A DNA stretch of 7,041 nucleotides from Planctomycetales bacterium (GTDB lineage: Bacteria > Planctomycetota > Planctomycetia > Gemmatales > Gemmataceae), in contig JAGVLI010000034.1 of NCBI GenBank assembly GCA_020054355.1, positions 1-7,041 on the forward strand, given 5' to 3'. The position numbers were made by a program, and so were the translations under genes. Under the pieces are notes generated by a model that made no database searches, had not been told where the DNA came from, and worked only from the letters and a program-made list of their open reading frames with translations. Shown one piece after another: positions 1 through 5,701 of this stretch (its first letter is position 1; each line of letters begins with the position of its first letter).

Positions 1-129
1 AAAGAATTGCCACACCCGGCGGCAACAAGCGACCGCAAACAGGAACAGCTTGCGGTCGCTGGCCCGGTCCCAGACCAGCTCCAGCATCAGGGTTGAATCC
101 GTGTCGCCCAGCCACTCTTGCTCCGTCAT
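1..129 (-). CDS. 5' end of an uncharacterised Gemmata-type protein, cut by the window edge
   Basis: Reading the minus strand from an ATG at 129-127 gives 43 uninterrupted codons to the window edge. The product starts MTEQEWLGDTDSTLML and continues with ASDRKLFLFAVACCRRVW. From memory, this opening (acidic start, then a 'SDRKLRLFA.ACCRR.W' segment) recurs at the N-terminus of many uncharacterised proteins in Gemmata and relatives; I know of no biochemical function. There is no signal peptide, so the product is probably cytoplasmic. A purine-rich GGGGGAA lies just upstream on the minus strand and may serve as a ribosome binding site. The gene is divergent from the cysteine-rich gene at 451. Most of the protein lies outside the window, so fused domains cannot be judged. 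I am fairly sure of the start and reading frame and unsure of any role. Confidence 0.7.
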   Translation of the reverse strand, partial: MTEQEWLGDTDSTLMLELVWDRASDRKLFLFAVACCRRVWQFF

Positions 130-450
130 GGGCGTTCCCCCGGTTGCGATCAGTTGGCGCTGAGCCTGGCGAAATCACGCTGCTGGCCCTTCCAGCCATC
201 GTACCGCCTGCGCGTCTCAATGAGAATCGATAAGACGGCCCCAAGTCTCAATAGGTGCTCGGCAATCTCAACAAGCAATCGCTTCGATCAACCCTTTCCC
301 CCCGACCCGCAGCCTCCGGACGGATCGTTACGGTTTCTCGAAAATCCAGCGCCTTTTCCTCAAGTCGGTTTTGCCTCTGCTCCACCGGCGCGCAGACTTT
401 CCAGTGCCTGGTTCGCTTGGCATCTGGTTCGCCCTGCGTGGAGATCGAGA
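130..450. other. Divergent intergenic region, no gene recognised
   Basis: These 321 bases separate the start of the left-edge minus-strand gene from the ATG of the cysteine-rich gene. An open frame runs through the region in the frame of the downstream gene from 118. Its translation has no recognisable domain, is proline- and arginine-rich, and would bury the obvious signal peptide at 451, so I treat it as non-coding. It should hold both divergent promoters, but no convincing TTGACA/TATAAT pair is visible. A GG-N10-GC arrangement at 418-432 weakly resembles a sigma-54 site. Confidence 0.5.
440..443 (+). promoter_or_regulatory. Ribosome binding site fixing the start of the cysteine-rich gene
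   Basis: GGAG lies 7 bases before the ATG at 451. It supports that start over the earlier in-frame ATG at 118, as does the signal peptide that begins at 451. Confidence 0.6.
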
Positions 451-2025
451 ATGAGGCTCAACATTACCTGGCGCCTGGCTGTCCTGGTTGGCGTCCTGGC
501 CTGGCCGGGCGCTGCGGCCCAGGCAGCGCACTGCGGCGCGTGTTCGTATTCCTCCGTCTGCGTCAGCCGGGAGCAATGCTGCCTGCCGCCGGTGCGCTAT
601 CGCGTCTGCTATCAGCAGGTGGTCGAGGAACAGGCGGTCACTTGTTACCGGCCGGTGTACCGCACGGTGCTGAAGGAGTGCCGTTCCATCACCTATCGCC
701 CCTGTTACGAGCAATGCTGGCGCGAATGCCGGACCACGGTCTGCAAGCCCGTCTGGGAACAGTACGACACCGTGCGCCGTTACACCGTTTGCCGGCCCGT
801 TTACGAGCAGCGCATCAAGGAATGCCGGTACACGGTGCAGAAGCCGTGCTGGCAGGAATATCAGGTGCCCGTCCGCTGGACGACGCAGCATCCAGTTTAC
901 GAACAGCGAGTCAAGGAATGCCGGTACACGGTGCAAAGGCCGTGCTGGCAGGAATATCAGGTGCCCGTCCGCTGGCAGACTTGCAAGCCGGTCTACGAGA
1001 CGCGCGTCCAGGAATGCCGGTACACGGTGCAGAAGCCGTGCTGGCAGGAGTATCAGGTGCCCGTCCGCTGGCAGACCTGCAAGCCTGTCTACGAGACGCA
1101 TTGCCGGCAGGTGCCCGTGACCTGCTGCCGCACCGTGGTCGAGCAGCGCCAGGCGGTTTGCAAATCGTACTATTGCGAACCGGTCTGGACGGAGCAGTGC
1201 TACAAGGTCTGCTGCGGCGAATGGCGCGAGGAACGCTATTACTGCCCCGGCCCGACGACGACGCGCTGCTGCCGGACGCCGGGCACCTGGCACTTCGATC
1301 CTTGCACCTGCAAGTCGCACTACTGCCCTGGCTCGGTGGTGGCCTACCAGGTCCAATGCCCCGGCCAGTGGATGTGCAAGCGCGTCTGGGTGCCGCGCGA
1401 GGAAATCCGCACGGTGCGCTGCTGCCAGATGGTGCGGCGCGAACGCTGCCAGATCGTCAATTACAACGTCTGCAAGGTCGTGCCCTACACGGTCATGAAG
1501 ACGGAGCAATACACCACTTGCCGGATGGTCGTCGAGAACCACTGCAAGCTGGTGACGTGCCGCAAGTGCGTGATGGTGCCCCAGGAGTGCGTGCGGCAGG
1601 TGCCCTACACGGTCTGCAAGATGGTCACGCAGCAACACTGCAAGATGGTGACCTGCCGTCGCTGCACCTACGTGCCGCAGGAGTGCGTGCAGCGCGTTCC
1701 GTACACGGTCTGCCGCATCGTGACGCAGGAGCATTGCCGGATGCAAACCTGCCGTAAGTGCGTGATGGTGCCCGAAGTGTGCGTGCAGCGGATTCCGTAC
1801 ACCGTCTGCCGGATGGTGTCGGAAGAGCGCTGTGAAACCGTGAAGTGCGTCCGCTGCAAAATGGTGGCCGAGGAGCGTTGCTACCGGGTGCCCTACACGG
1901 TGTGCAAGATGGTGCCGCAGGAATGCGTGTCGTACAAGCCGGAGACGACCTGTCATCATGAGCCGTACTGCGTGACGCGCAAGGTCTGCAAGCTGGTGCC
2001 GGTCTGCGTGCCGGTGTGCCCTTGA
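451..2025 (+). CDS. Secreted cysteine-rich YTV-repeat protein of planctomycete type
   Basis: The product has 524 residues. It opens with a Sec signal peptide (MRLNITWR, then a hydrophobic LAVLVGVLAWPGAA stretch and an AQA-A-like cleavage site near residue 26). The rest contains about 68 cysteines (about 13%) in VC, EC, TC and CC contexts, with many YTV, PVYE and VPYTVCKMV motifs. This matches the YTV family of cysteine-rich planctomycete proteins, thought to be secreted or envelope proteins; an envelope-scaffold role through disulfides is inference. Residues about 115-210 carry three 32-residue units (PVYEQR.KECRYTVQKPCWQEYQVPVRW). The C-terminal third carries five more units of the same 32-residue length centred on YTxC. 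The middle (WHFDPCTCKSHYC...) is non-repetitive. No catalytic motif is seen. The ATG at 451 is chosen for its signal peptide and GGAG. A strong terminator follows, so the gene is probably monocistronic. Confidence 0.9.
   Translation: MRLNITWRLAVLVGVLAWPGAAAQAAHCGACSYSSVCVSREQCCLPPVRYRVCYQQVVEEQAVTCYRPVYRTVLKECRSITYRPCYEQCWRECRTTVCKPVWEQYDTVRRYTVCRPVYEQRIKECRYTVQKPCWQEYQVPVRWTTQHPVYEQRVKECRYTVQRPCWQEYQVPVRWQTCKPVYETRVQECRYTVQKPCWQEYQVPVRWQTCKPVYETHCRQVPVTCCRTVVEQRQAVCKSYYCEPVWTEQCYKVCCGEWREERYYCPGPTTTRCCRTPGTWHFDPCTCKSHYCPGSVVAYQVQCPGQWMCKRVWVPREEIRTVRCCQMVRRERCQIVNYNVCKVVPYTVMKTEQYTTCRMVVENHCKLVTCRKCVMVPQECVRQVPYTVCKMVTQQHCKMVTCRRCTYVPQECVQRVPYTVCRIVTQEHCRMQTCRKCVMVPEVCVQRIPYTVCRMVSEERCETVKCVRCKMVAEERCYRVPYTVCKMVPQECVSYKPETTCHHEPYCVTRKVCKLVPVCVPVCP
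793..1080 (+). repeat. Three tandem 96-bp coding repeats
   Basis: Units start at 793, 889 and 985, exactly 96 bases apart, with a partial fourth from 1081 to about 1100. Within each unit a 63-base core (817-879 in unit 1) is nearly identical, with only two or three differences between copies. This is closer than protein constraint alone requires, and it suggests recent duplication or gene conversion. Each unit encodes 32 residues with the core KECRYTVQKPCWQEYQVPVR. Confidence 0.9.
1507..1986 (+). repeat. Five diverged 96-bp coding repeats (YTxC units)
   Basis: The codons of the YTT or YTV motif recur at exact 96-base intervals, with units beginning at 1507, 1603, 1699, 1795 and 1891. The protein consensus is PYTVCKMV, then a TQEHC-like segment, TCRKC, and VPQECV. 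At DNA level these copies are more diverged than the repeats at 793-1080 but share their period. An ancestral 32-residue module probably built the whole protein. The last unit degenerates toward the C-terminus. Confidence 0.85.
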
Positions 2026-2044
2026 ATCAGCGGTCCGTTTAGCC

Positions 2045-2097
2045 GCGAGCCGGCAGGCGAGCGCTGGAGAGCGCCCACCTGCCGGCTCGCCTTTTTT
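2045..2097 (+). terminator. Strong rho-independent terminator of the cysteine-rich gene
   Basis: A perfect 13-bp stem (GCGAGCCGGCAGG at 2045-2057 with its complement at 2078-2090) encloses a 20-base loop. The loop itself contains a small GCGCT/AGCGC hairpin. T6 follows at 2092-2097. The T-run is on the plus-strand side only, so it serves the gene ending at 2025 and not the convergent gene ending at 2142. Confidence 0.92.
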
Positions 2098-2141
2098 GCG
2101 TTATGCACCAGCCACGACTTGCAGTTACCGGACTGCGGGTA

Positions 2142-2495
2142 TCACACCGGAAACCCGAAGCGCCGCCGCGCATCCTGACAGAAGTAGCCGCCGACCTCGA
2201 AAACCCGGCAAGCCCGCGGCCGCTGCTCGTAGATGCTGCAAGCGTTGATGCCGCCCGAGCAGCCGTTCAGGGCGATGCAGACTTTCGTGCCGTTCGGGTC
2301 GAGCTTGGTCGGCAGCGCTTCCAGGGTTTCCGGCGGATCACTGTCCTGAACTTGCAGCGTGAGGATCGGCAAGCCGGTGCCGCGCAGTCGCTTGATGTCT
2401 GCCTCGTTGAGCAGGACATAGCTCTGCCCCGGCGATTGCGAAGCGCAGCAAGCGCCGCAGGTCAGACAGTCGTACTGGGGAGCGTCGTTTGCCAT
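2142..2495 (-). CDS. YkgJ-family cysteine-cluster protein (putative zinc or iron binding)
   Basis: The product has 117 residues, the usual length for small members of the CxxCxxCC (YkgJ) family. The N-terminal cluster is C10-L-T-C13-G-A-C16-C17. More cysteines follow at 73, 79, 86, 96 and 106, including the family-typical ACSIYEQRPRACRVFE segment (residues 85-100). The family is annotated as metal-chelating, possibly Fe-S or zinc; its reaction is not known. There is no signal peptide or membrane segment, so it is probably cytoplasmic. The ATG at 2495 gives a start shortly before the first cysteine motif, with only a weak GAAAG upstream. The gene is convergent with the cysteine-rich gene and divergent from mqnA across 96 bp. 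No T-rich terminator is visible downstream on its strand. Family assignment is firm; function is open. Confidence 0.88.
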   Translation of the reverse strand: MANDAPQYDCLTCGACCASQSPGQSYVLLNEADIKRLRGTGLPILTLQVQDSDPPETLEALPTKLDPNGTKVCIALNGCSGGINACSIYEQRPRACRVFEVGGYFCQDARRRFGFPV

Positions 2496-2591
2496 CTTTC
2501 AGAACTCTGTGAAAGGTGTGGGCGGTTGCTATACTATCACGGCGAGCGCTCGCCGTCGGCTCGCGGCTAAACCACGAAGCGAGGTTGGAGC
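2496..2591. promoter_or_regulatory. Divergent promoter region between the YkgJ-like gene and mqnA
   Basis: This 96-bp gap must carry both divergent promoters. A TATACT at 2530-2535 is a plausible -10 for mqnA, but no good -35 stands 16-18 bases upstream of it. The surrounding CTATACTATC is also -10-like on the minus strand. For translation of mqnA, GAGG at 2581-2584 is 7 bases before the ATG; a second GGAG at 2587-2590 is too close to act. Confidence 0.35.
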
Positions 2592-3407
2592 ATGGAATCC
2601 CCCATTCGCGTCGGTGCGGTCGAGTATCTGAACACCAAGCCGTTGATCTGCGATCTGGAAAAGATCGCGCCGAACATCGAACTGGTGCTCGAAGTGCCGA
2701 GCAAGCTGGCCGACATGCTGCGCGCCCGCGAGCTTGACGTGGCCCTGATCCCGGTCGTCGAATACTTTCGCGCCGGCAACTACTCCATCGTGCCGAACCT
2801 CTCGATCGCCTCGCGCGGCCCGGTGCTGAGCGTCACGCTCTTCAGCAAGGTGCCCTGGGCGGAAATTCGCCGCGTGGCCCTGGACGAAGGTTCGCGCACG
2901 AGCGCTGCCCTGTGCCAGATTCTGCTGCGGAAACGCCACGGCGTCCAGCCGGAATTGATCCAGCTGCCGATGGACCGCAACGCGGAGGACGTCGATACCG
3001 ATGCGGTGCTGCTGATCGGCGACCGGGCCATGCACGCCTGCTTGCCGGGCTTCGCTTATGCCTTCGACCTCGGGCAAGAATGGCACGACTGGGTCGGCTT
3101 GCCCTTCGTCTATGCCTTCTGGGCGGTGCGCGAGGGCGTCGATCTCGGCCCGGTGGAACCGGCCTTGCACGAGGCCAAGCGCCGCGGCCTGGACCGCATC
3201 GGTCCCATCGCCCACGACGAGGCCCCGCGCCTGGGTCTGGACGCGGGCTTCTGCCGTCGCTATTTGCAGAGTATCATCCACTTCGACCTGGGACCGCGCG
3301 AGCAGGCCGGGCTGCATCACTATTACATGCTGGCCTGCGAGCTAGGACTGGCCAAGCGCGGCGTGAATCTGGAGTTTTACCAGGCGCCGAGCTTGGTGAG
3401 GCCGTAG
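2592..3407 (+). CDS. mqnA: Chorismate dehydratase MqnA, first step of futalosine menaquinone synthesis
   Basis: The product has 271 residues, the usual MqnA length. MqnA dehydrates chorismate to 3-[(1-carboxyvinyl)oxy]benzoate, committing it to the futalosine route to menaquinone in the cytoplasm. Visible family features, in order, are VGAVEYLNTKPL (7-18), VPSKLADMLRARELDVALIPVVEY (35-58, start of the first lobe boundary), the ligand-loop type motif DEGSRTSAAL (98-107), VLLIGDRAM (139-147) and DLGQEWHDWVGLPFVYAFW (159-177). The fold is a two-lobed periplasmic-binding-protein type, but no signal peptide is present. The related MqnD shares the fold; the YLNT and SRTS motifs and the downstream mqnC favour MqnA. 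The ATG at 2592 has GAGG 7 bases upstream. The gene leads a same-strand set with mqnC, separated by a 300-bp gap mostly filled by a palindromic element. Confidence 0.93.
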   Translation: MESPIRVGAVEYLNTKPLICDLEKIAPNIELVLEVPSKLADMLRARELDVALIPVVEYFRAGNYSIVPNLSIASRGPVLSVTLFSKVPWAEIRRVALDEGSRTSAALCQILLRKRHGVQPELIQLPMDRNAEDVDTDAVLLIGDRAMHACLPGFAYAFDLGQEWHDWVGLPFVYAFWAVREGVDLGPVEPALHEAKRRGLDRIGPIAHDEAPRLGLDAGFCRRYLQSIIHFDLGPREQAGLHHYYMLACELGLAKRGVNLEFYQAPSLVRP

Positions 3408-3439
3408 GGTCTTTGTCGAACAATGATTAAAGCATGAGT

Positions 3440-3658
3440 TTCCTTACCGCGAAGCGGTTACACTCCACAGCCCAGGGTCGCGCAGCGCACCCTGGGTTCA
3501 ACGGCGAAAAAAAGGATGGCCAACCCCGAAGGGGTTGCACAAGTCCTGCCAAACGGCTTGTACAACCCCTTCGGGGTAGACAAATCCTTGTTGTCCACGT
3601 TCCCAGGGTGCGCTGCGCGACCCTGGGCTGTGGAGTGTAACCGCTTCGCGGTAAGGAA
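3440..3658. repeat. 219-bp palindromic element with perfect 57-bp inverted arms
   Basis: The left arm at 3440-3496 is the exact reverse complement of the right arm at 3602-3658; pairing stops at both ends of the arms. The 105-base centre contains a second inverted repeat, 3523-3537 with 3563-3577 (15 bp perfect), which continues after one mismatch as ACAAG/CTTGT. Each arm also folds by itself: ACCGC-GAA-GCGGT at 3446-3458 and CCCAGGGT/ACCCTGGG at 3471-3496. No transposase or substantial protein is encoded. A7 lies at 3507-3513, and no plus-strand T-run follows the stem, so it is not a standard terminator for mqnA. It resembles dispersed REP- or MITE-like elements that I recall from planctomycete genomes; the dispersed nature is inference from memory. 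Confidence 0.93.
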
Positions 3659-3697
3659 TCATTCTGTGCTGAGGAATGAACTGTCAGAGTTCTTGCC

Positions 3698-3701
3698 GGA
3701 G
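3698..3701 (+). promoter_or_regulatory. Ribosome binding site deciding the TTG start of mqnC
   Basis: GGAG is 6 bases upstream of TTG at 3708, and an in-frame TGA stands at 3702-3704. The TTG is therefore the most upstream start possible, and it is correctly spaced. The next in-frame ATG lies beyond the iron-sulfur cysteines and cannot be the start. Confidence 0.75.
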
Positions 3702-3707
3702 TGATCC

Positions 3708-4958
3708 TTGAACGCCAATATCCAGCGCATTCTCGATAAAGCGACAGCCGGCGAGCGCCTGACCTTCGACGAAGGCGTCGCCCTCTTCGACTGCAAGGAC
3801 CTGCTGGCCCTGGGCCGGGCCGCGGATGTCGTCTGCAAGCGGCTGCACCCGGAGCCGTACCGCACGTTCAACATCGACCGCAACGTCAACTACACCAATA
3901 TCTGCGCCGCCGTCTGCGACTTCTGCGCGTTCTACCGCAAGAGCAACGATGCCGATGCGTATGTCCTGCCGCGCGAGGAACTCTACCAGAAGATCGAGGA
4001 AACCATCGCGCTGGGCGGCGATCAGATCCTCATGCAAGGCGGGCTGCACCCTAGCTACAAGCTCGACTGGTACGAAGAACTGCTTCGGGACCTGCGGACG
4101 CGCTATCCCTCGGTCAACCTGCATGCCTTCAGCCCGCCGGAAATCTGGCACTTCCACAAGCTGAACAAGCTGCCGTTGCGCGACGTGCTGCAACGGCTGA
4201 AGGCCGCTGGCCTGGGCAGCTTGCCGGGCGGCGGCGGTGAAATCCTCGTGGACCGCGTCCGCCAGGCGATGACGGTCAACAAGTGCCTGACGGATGAATG
4301 GCTGGAAGTGCATCGCGTCTGGCACGAACTGGGCGGCCGATCGACCTGCACCATGATGTTCGGCCATATCGAGACGTTGCCCGAGCGCATCGAGACCCTC
4401 GACCGCCTGCGCCGCCTCCAGGACGAAACCAAGGGCTTCACTGCCTTCATCTGCTGGACCTTCCAGCCCGAACACACCGCGATGGCGGAGGTGCATCCCG
4501 CCGGCGCCTACGAGTACCTGAAGACGCAGGCCATTGCCCGGCTCTACCTGGATAATATCCCGAACATCCAGTCTTCCTGGGTGACGCAGGGACCGAAGAT
4601 CGGCCAGATGGGCCTGCTGTTCGGCGCGAACGACATGGGCAGCCTGATGATCGAGGAGAACGTGGTCTCCAAAGCCGGCACCGTCTTCCACCTGTCGCTG
4701 GACCAGATCAAGAGCGCGATTCGCGAGCTGGGCTACATCCCCCGGCAGCGGAACGTCTTTTATCAGTACATCGACGGCGAAGTGAGTGGTCAGTGGCCAG
4801 TGGCCAGTGGCCAGTGGCCACTGGCCAGTGGCCAGTGGTCAGTGGCCAGTGCCAAGAACAATGATGTGCAGACCGTCCCGCTCGGCGCGCTGCGTAACCT
4901 GTCGGTCCTCAAGTCAGCACCGGCCACCAGCCACCGGCCACCGGCCACCGACCACTGA
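3708..4958 (+). CDS. mqnC: Dehypoxanthine futalosine cyclase MqnC with a repeat-derived C-terminal tail
   Basis: This radical SAM enzyme cyclises dehypoxanthine futalosine to cyclic dehypoxanthine futalosine in the futalosine menaquinone pathway. The [4Fe-4S] motif is C66-AAV-C70-DF-C73 within NYTNICAAVCDFCAFYR. Other family segments follow: GGDQILMQGGLHP, HAFSPPEI, GGGGEIL, TCTMMFGHIET and FICWTFQPEHT. The enzyme-like part ends near residue 358 (NVFYQYIDGE), close to the usual family length. Residues 359-416 are unusual: three SGQWPVA-type heptapeptides made by a heptanucleotide array, then a spacer-encoded stretch, and an end (PATSHRPPATDH) and TGA that come from a second, inverted array. 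The tail therefore looks like repeat insertion rather than a domain. The start is TTG with GGAG. The gene probably shares transcription with mqnA if the palindrome between them is read through. Function is confident; the effect of the tail is unknown. Confidence 0.93.
   Translation: MNANIQRILDKATAGERLTFDEGVALFDCKDLLALGRAADVVCKRLHPEPYRTFNIDRNVNYTNICAAVCDFCAFYRKSNDADAYVLPREELYQKIEETIALGGDQILMQGGLHPSYKLDWYEELLRDLRTRYPSVNLHAFSPPEIWHFHKLNKLPLRDVLQRLKAAGLGSLPGGGGEILVDRVRQAMTVNKCLTDEWLEVHRVWHELGGRSTCTMMFGHIETLPERIETLDRLRRLQDETKGFTAFICWTFQPEHTAMAEVHPAGAYEYLKTQAIARLYLDNIPNIQSSWVTQGPKIGQMGLLFGANDMGSLMIEENVVSKAGTVFHLSLDQIKSAIRELGYIPRQRNVFYQYIDGEVSGQWPVASGQWPLASGQWSVASAKNNDVQTVPLGALRNLSVLKSAPATSHRPPATDH
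4785..4853 (+). repeat. Heptamer array, nine copies of AGTGGCC type, translated as the MqnC tail
   Basis: Nine heptamers run from 4785 to 4847 (AGTGGTC, four AGTGGCC, ACTGGCC, AGTGGCC, AGTGGTC, AGTGGCC), followed by a partial copy. Because 7 is not a multiple of 3, each three copies encode one seven-residue SGQWPVA repeat, and no plus-strand frame contains a stop. The ACTGGCC variant creates a perfect 20-base palindrome at 4808-4827. Confidence 0.93.
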
Positions 4959-4984
4959 CCACCGGCCACTGACCACTGACCACT
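4922..4984 (-). repeat. Second heptamer array, nine copies in inverted orientation, abutting the ABC start codon
   Basis: On the plus strand nine heptamers of GGCCACC/GACCACT type run exactly from 4922 to 4984; their complements match the array at 4785. Aligned unit by unit as an inverted repeat, about 52 of 63 positions pair, leaving a 74-base loop (4848-4921). GACCACT junctions create TGA codons; the one at 4956-4958 stops mqnC. The last copy ends on the base before the ATG at 4985. Confidence 0.92.
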
Positions 4985-5701
4985 ATGGTTTCTGTCGACA
5001 ATCTGACCAAGTCCTTCCGCGATTCGGTGCTGGCGCTGGATCGCGTCAGCTTCGAGGTGCAGCCGGGCGAAATTTTCGGCCTGATCGGTCCCAACGGCGC
5101 GGGCAAGACCACGGCGCTGCGCATCCTCAGCACCATCCTGCAACCCACTTCCGGATCCGCCACGATTGCCGGCTTCGACATCGTCACTCACCCGGCCGAG
5201 GTCCGCCGGCGCATCGGCTTCCAGTCGGCCACCACGGGCATCTACGAGCGCATGACCGCCTGGGAAATCGTGGAGTACTTCGGCCGACTCAACGAGATGG
5301 ACGATGCCACGCTCGCGCGCCGGATGGAGGAGGTCTTCGGCCAATTACAGATGAACGACTTCCGCCAGGTGCTGGGCGGACGGATGAGCACCGGCATGAA
5401 GCAGAAGGTGTCGATCGCGCGGGCCATCATTCACGACCCGCCGGTGCTGATCTTCGATGAACCGACGGCGGGCCTGGACATCCTGGTCCAGCGGGCCGTG
5501 CTGGAAACCATCAAGCACCTGCGGTCGCGCGGCCGCTGCATCCTCTTTTCCACTCATATCATGCGCGAGGTGGAACGACTCTGCGACCGGGTGGCCATCG
5601 TCCACCAGGGCAAGCTGCTTGCGTGCGGCACGCTCGAAGAGTTGCGCCAGCAGCACGAGCAGCACGACCTGGAAGAGCTGTTCTTCAAGCTGGTGACGTA
5701 G
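4985..5701 (+). CDS. NatA-like ABC transporter ATP-binding protein
   Basis: The product has 238 residues and is a single complete ATPase domain that would power an ABC-2 type or NatAB-like exporter at the cytoplasmic membrane. Visible motifs are Walker A GPNGAGKT (35-42), Q-loop Q80, the signature region MSTGMKQKV (134-142, the degenerate form typical of NatA-like proteins), Walker B VLIFDE (154-159), DEPTAGLD with D-loop D165, and switch histidine H191 in STHIM. The length is ordinary for the family. The substrate cannot be read from the ATPase, and no permease gene follows in this window, so the partner is outside or unlinked. The ATG at 4985 is supported by normal spacing to Walker A. Its immediate leader is a heptamer array with no Shine-Dalgarno sequence; the mqnC stop is 26 bases upstream, so coupled or leader-independent translation is possible. 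Confidence 0.92.
   Translation: MVSVDNLTKSFRDSVLALDRVSFEVQPGEIFGLIGPNGAGKTTALRILSTILQPTSGSATIAGFDIVTHPAEVRRRIGFQSATTGIYERMTAWEIVEYFGRLNEMDDATLARRMEEVFGQLQMNDFRQVLGGRMSTGMKQKVSIARAIIHDPPVLIFDEPTAGLDILVQRAVLETIKHLRSRGRCILFSTHIMREVERLCDRVAIVHQGKLLACGTLEELRQQHEQHDLEELFFKLVT

Noticed and set aside
118..450. N-terminal extension of the cysteine-rich protein from the ATG at 118
   Set aside because: The extension has no domain character, and it would put a clear Sec signal peptide (from 451) deep inside the protein. GGAG at 440-443 fits the ATG at 451. The ATG at 118 also overlaps the start of the divergent gene.
328..1959. Long open frame on the minus strand opposite the cysteine-rich gene
   Set aside because: Its translation is a histidine-, alanine- and leucine-rich shadow of the repetitive plus-strand gene, with no recognisable motif. 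The plus strand has a signal peptide, family motifs and a terminator.
3440..3658. Intrinsic terminator of mqnA
   Set aside because: The stem is far longer than usual, and no plus-strand T-run follows it; the structure fits a repeat element better. Some effect on transcription cannot be excluded.
3434..3704. Small open frames of 62-68 residues across the mqnA-mqnC gap
   Set aside because: They are translations of the 219-bp palindrome (arms and nested hairpins), not proteins; they have no suitable ribosome binding sites and no domain.
3684..4691. Long minus-strand frame opposite mqnC
   Set aside because: It is antisense to a certain radical SAM gene and gives no recognisable protein; long antisense frames are common in GC-rich coding DNA.
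4785..4984. CRISPR array interpretation of the heptamers
   Set aside because: The units are 7 bases and contiguous without spacers, so they are simple tandem repeats.
4786..5460. Open frame linking the heptamer array to an alternative frame of the ABC gene
   Set aside because: After the array it reads an incorrect frame of the ATPase. It matters only as a possible result of array slippage.
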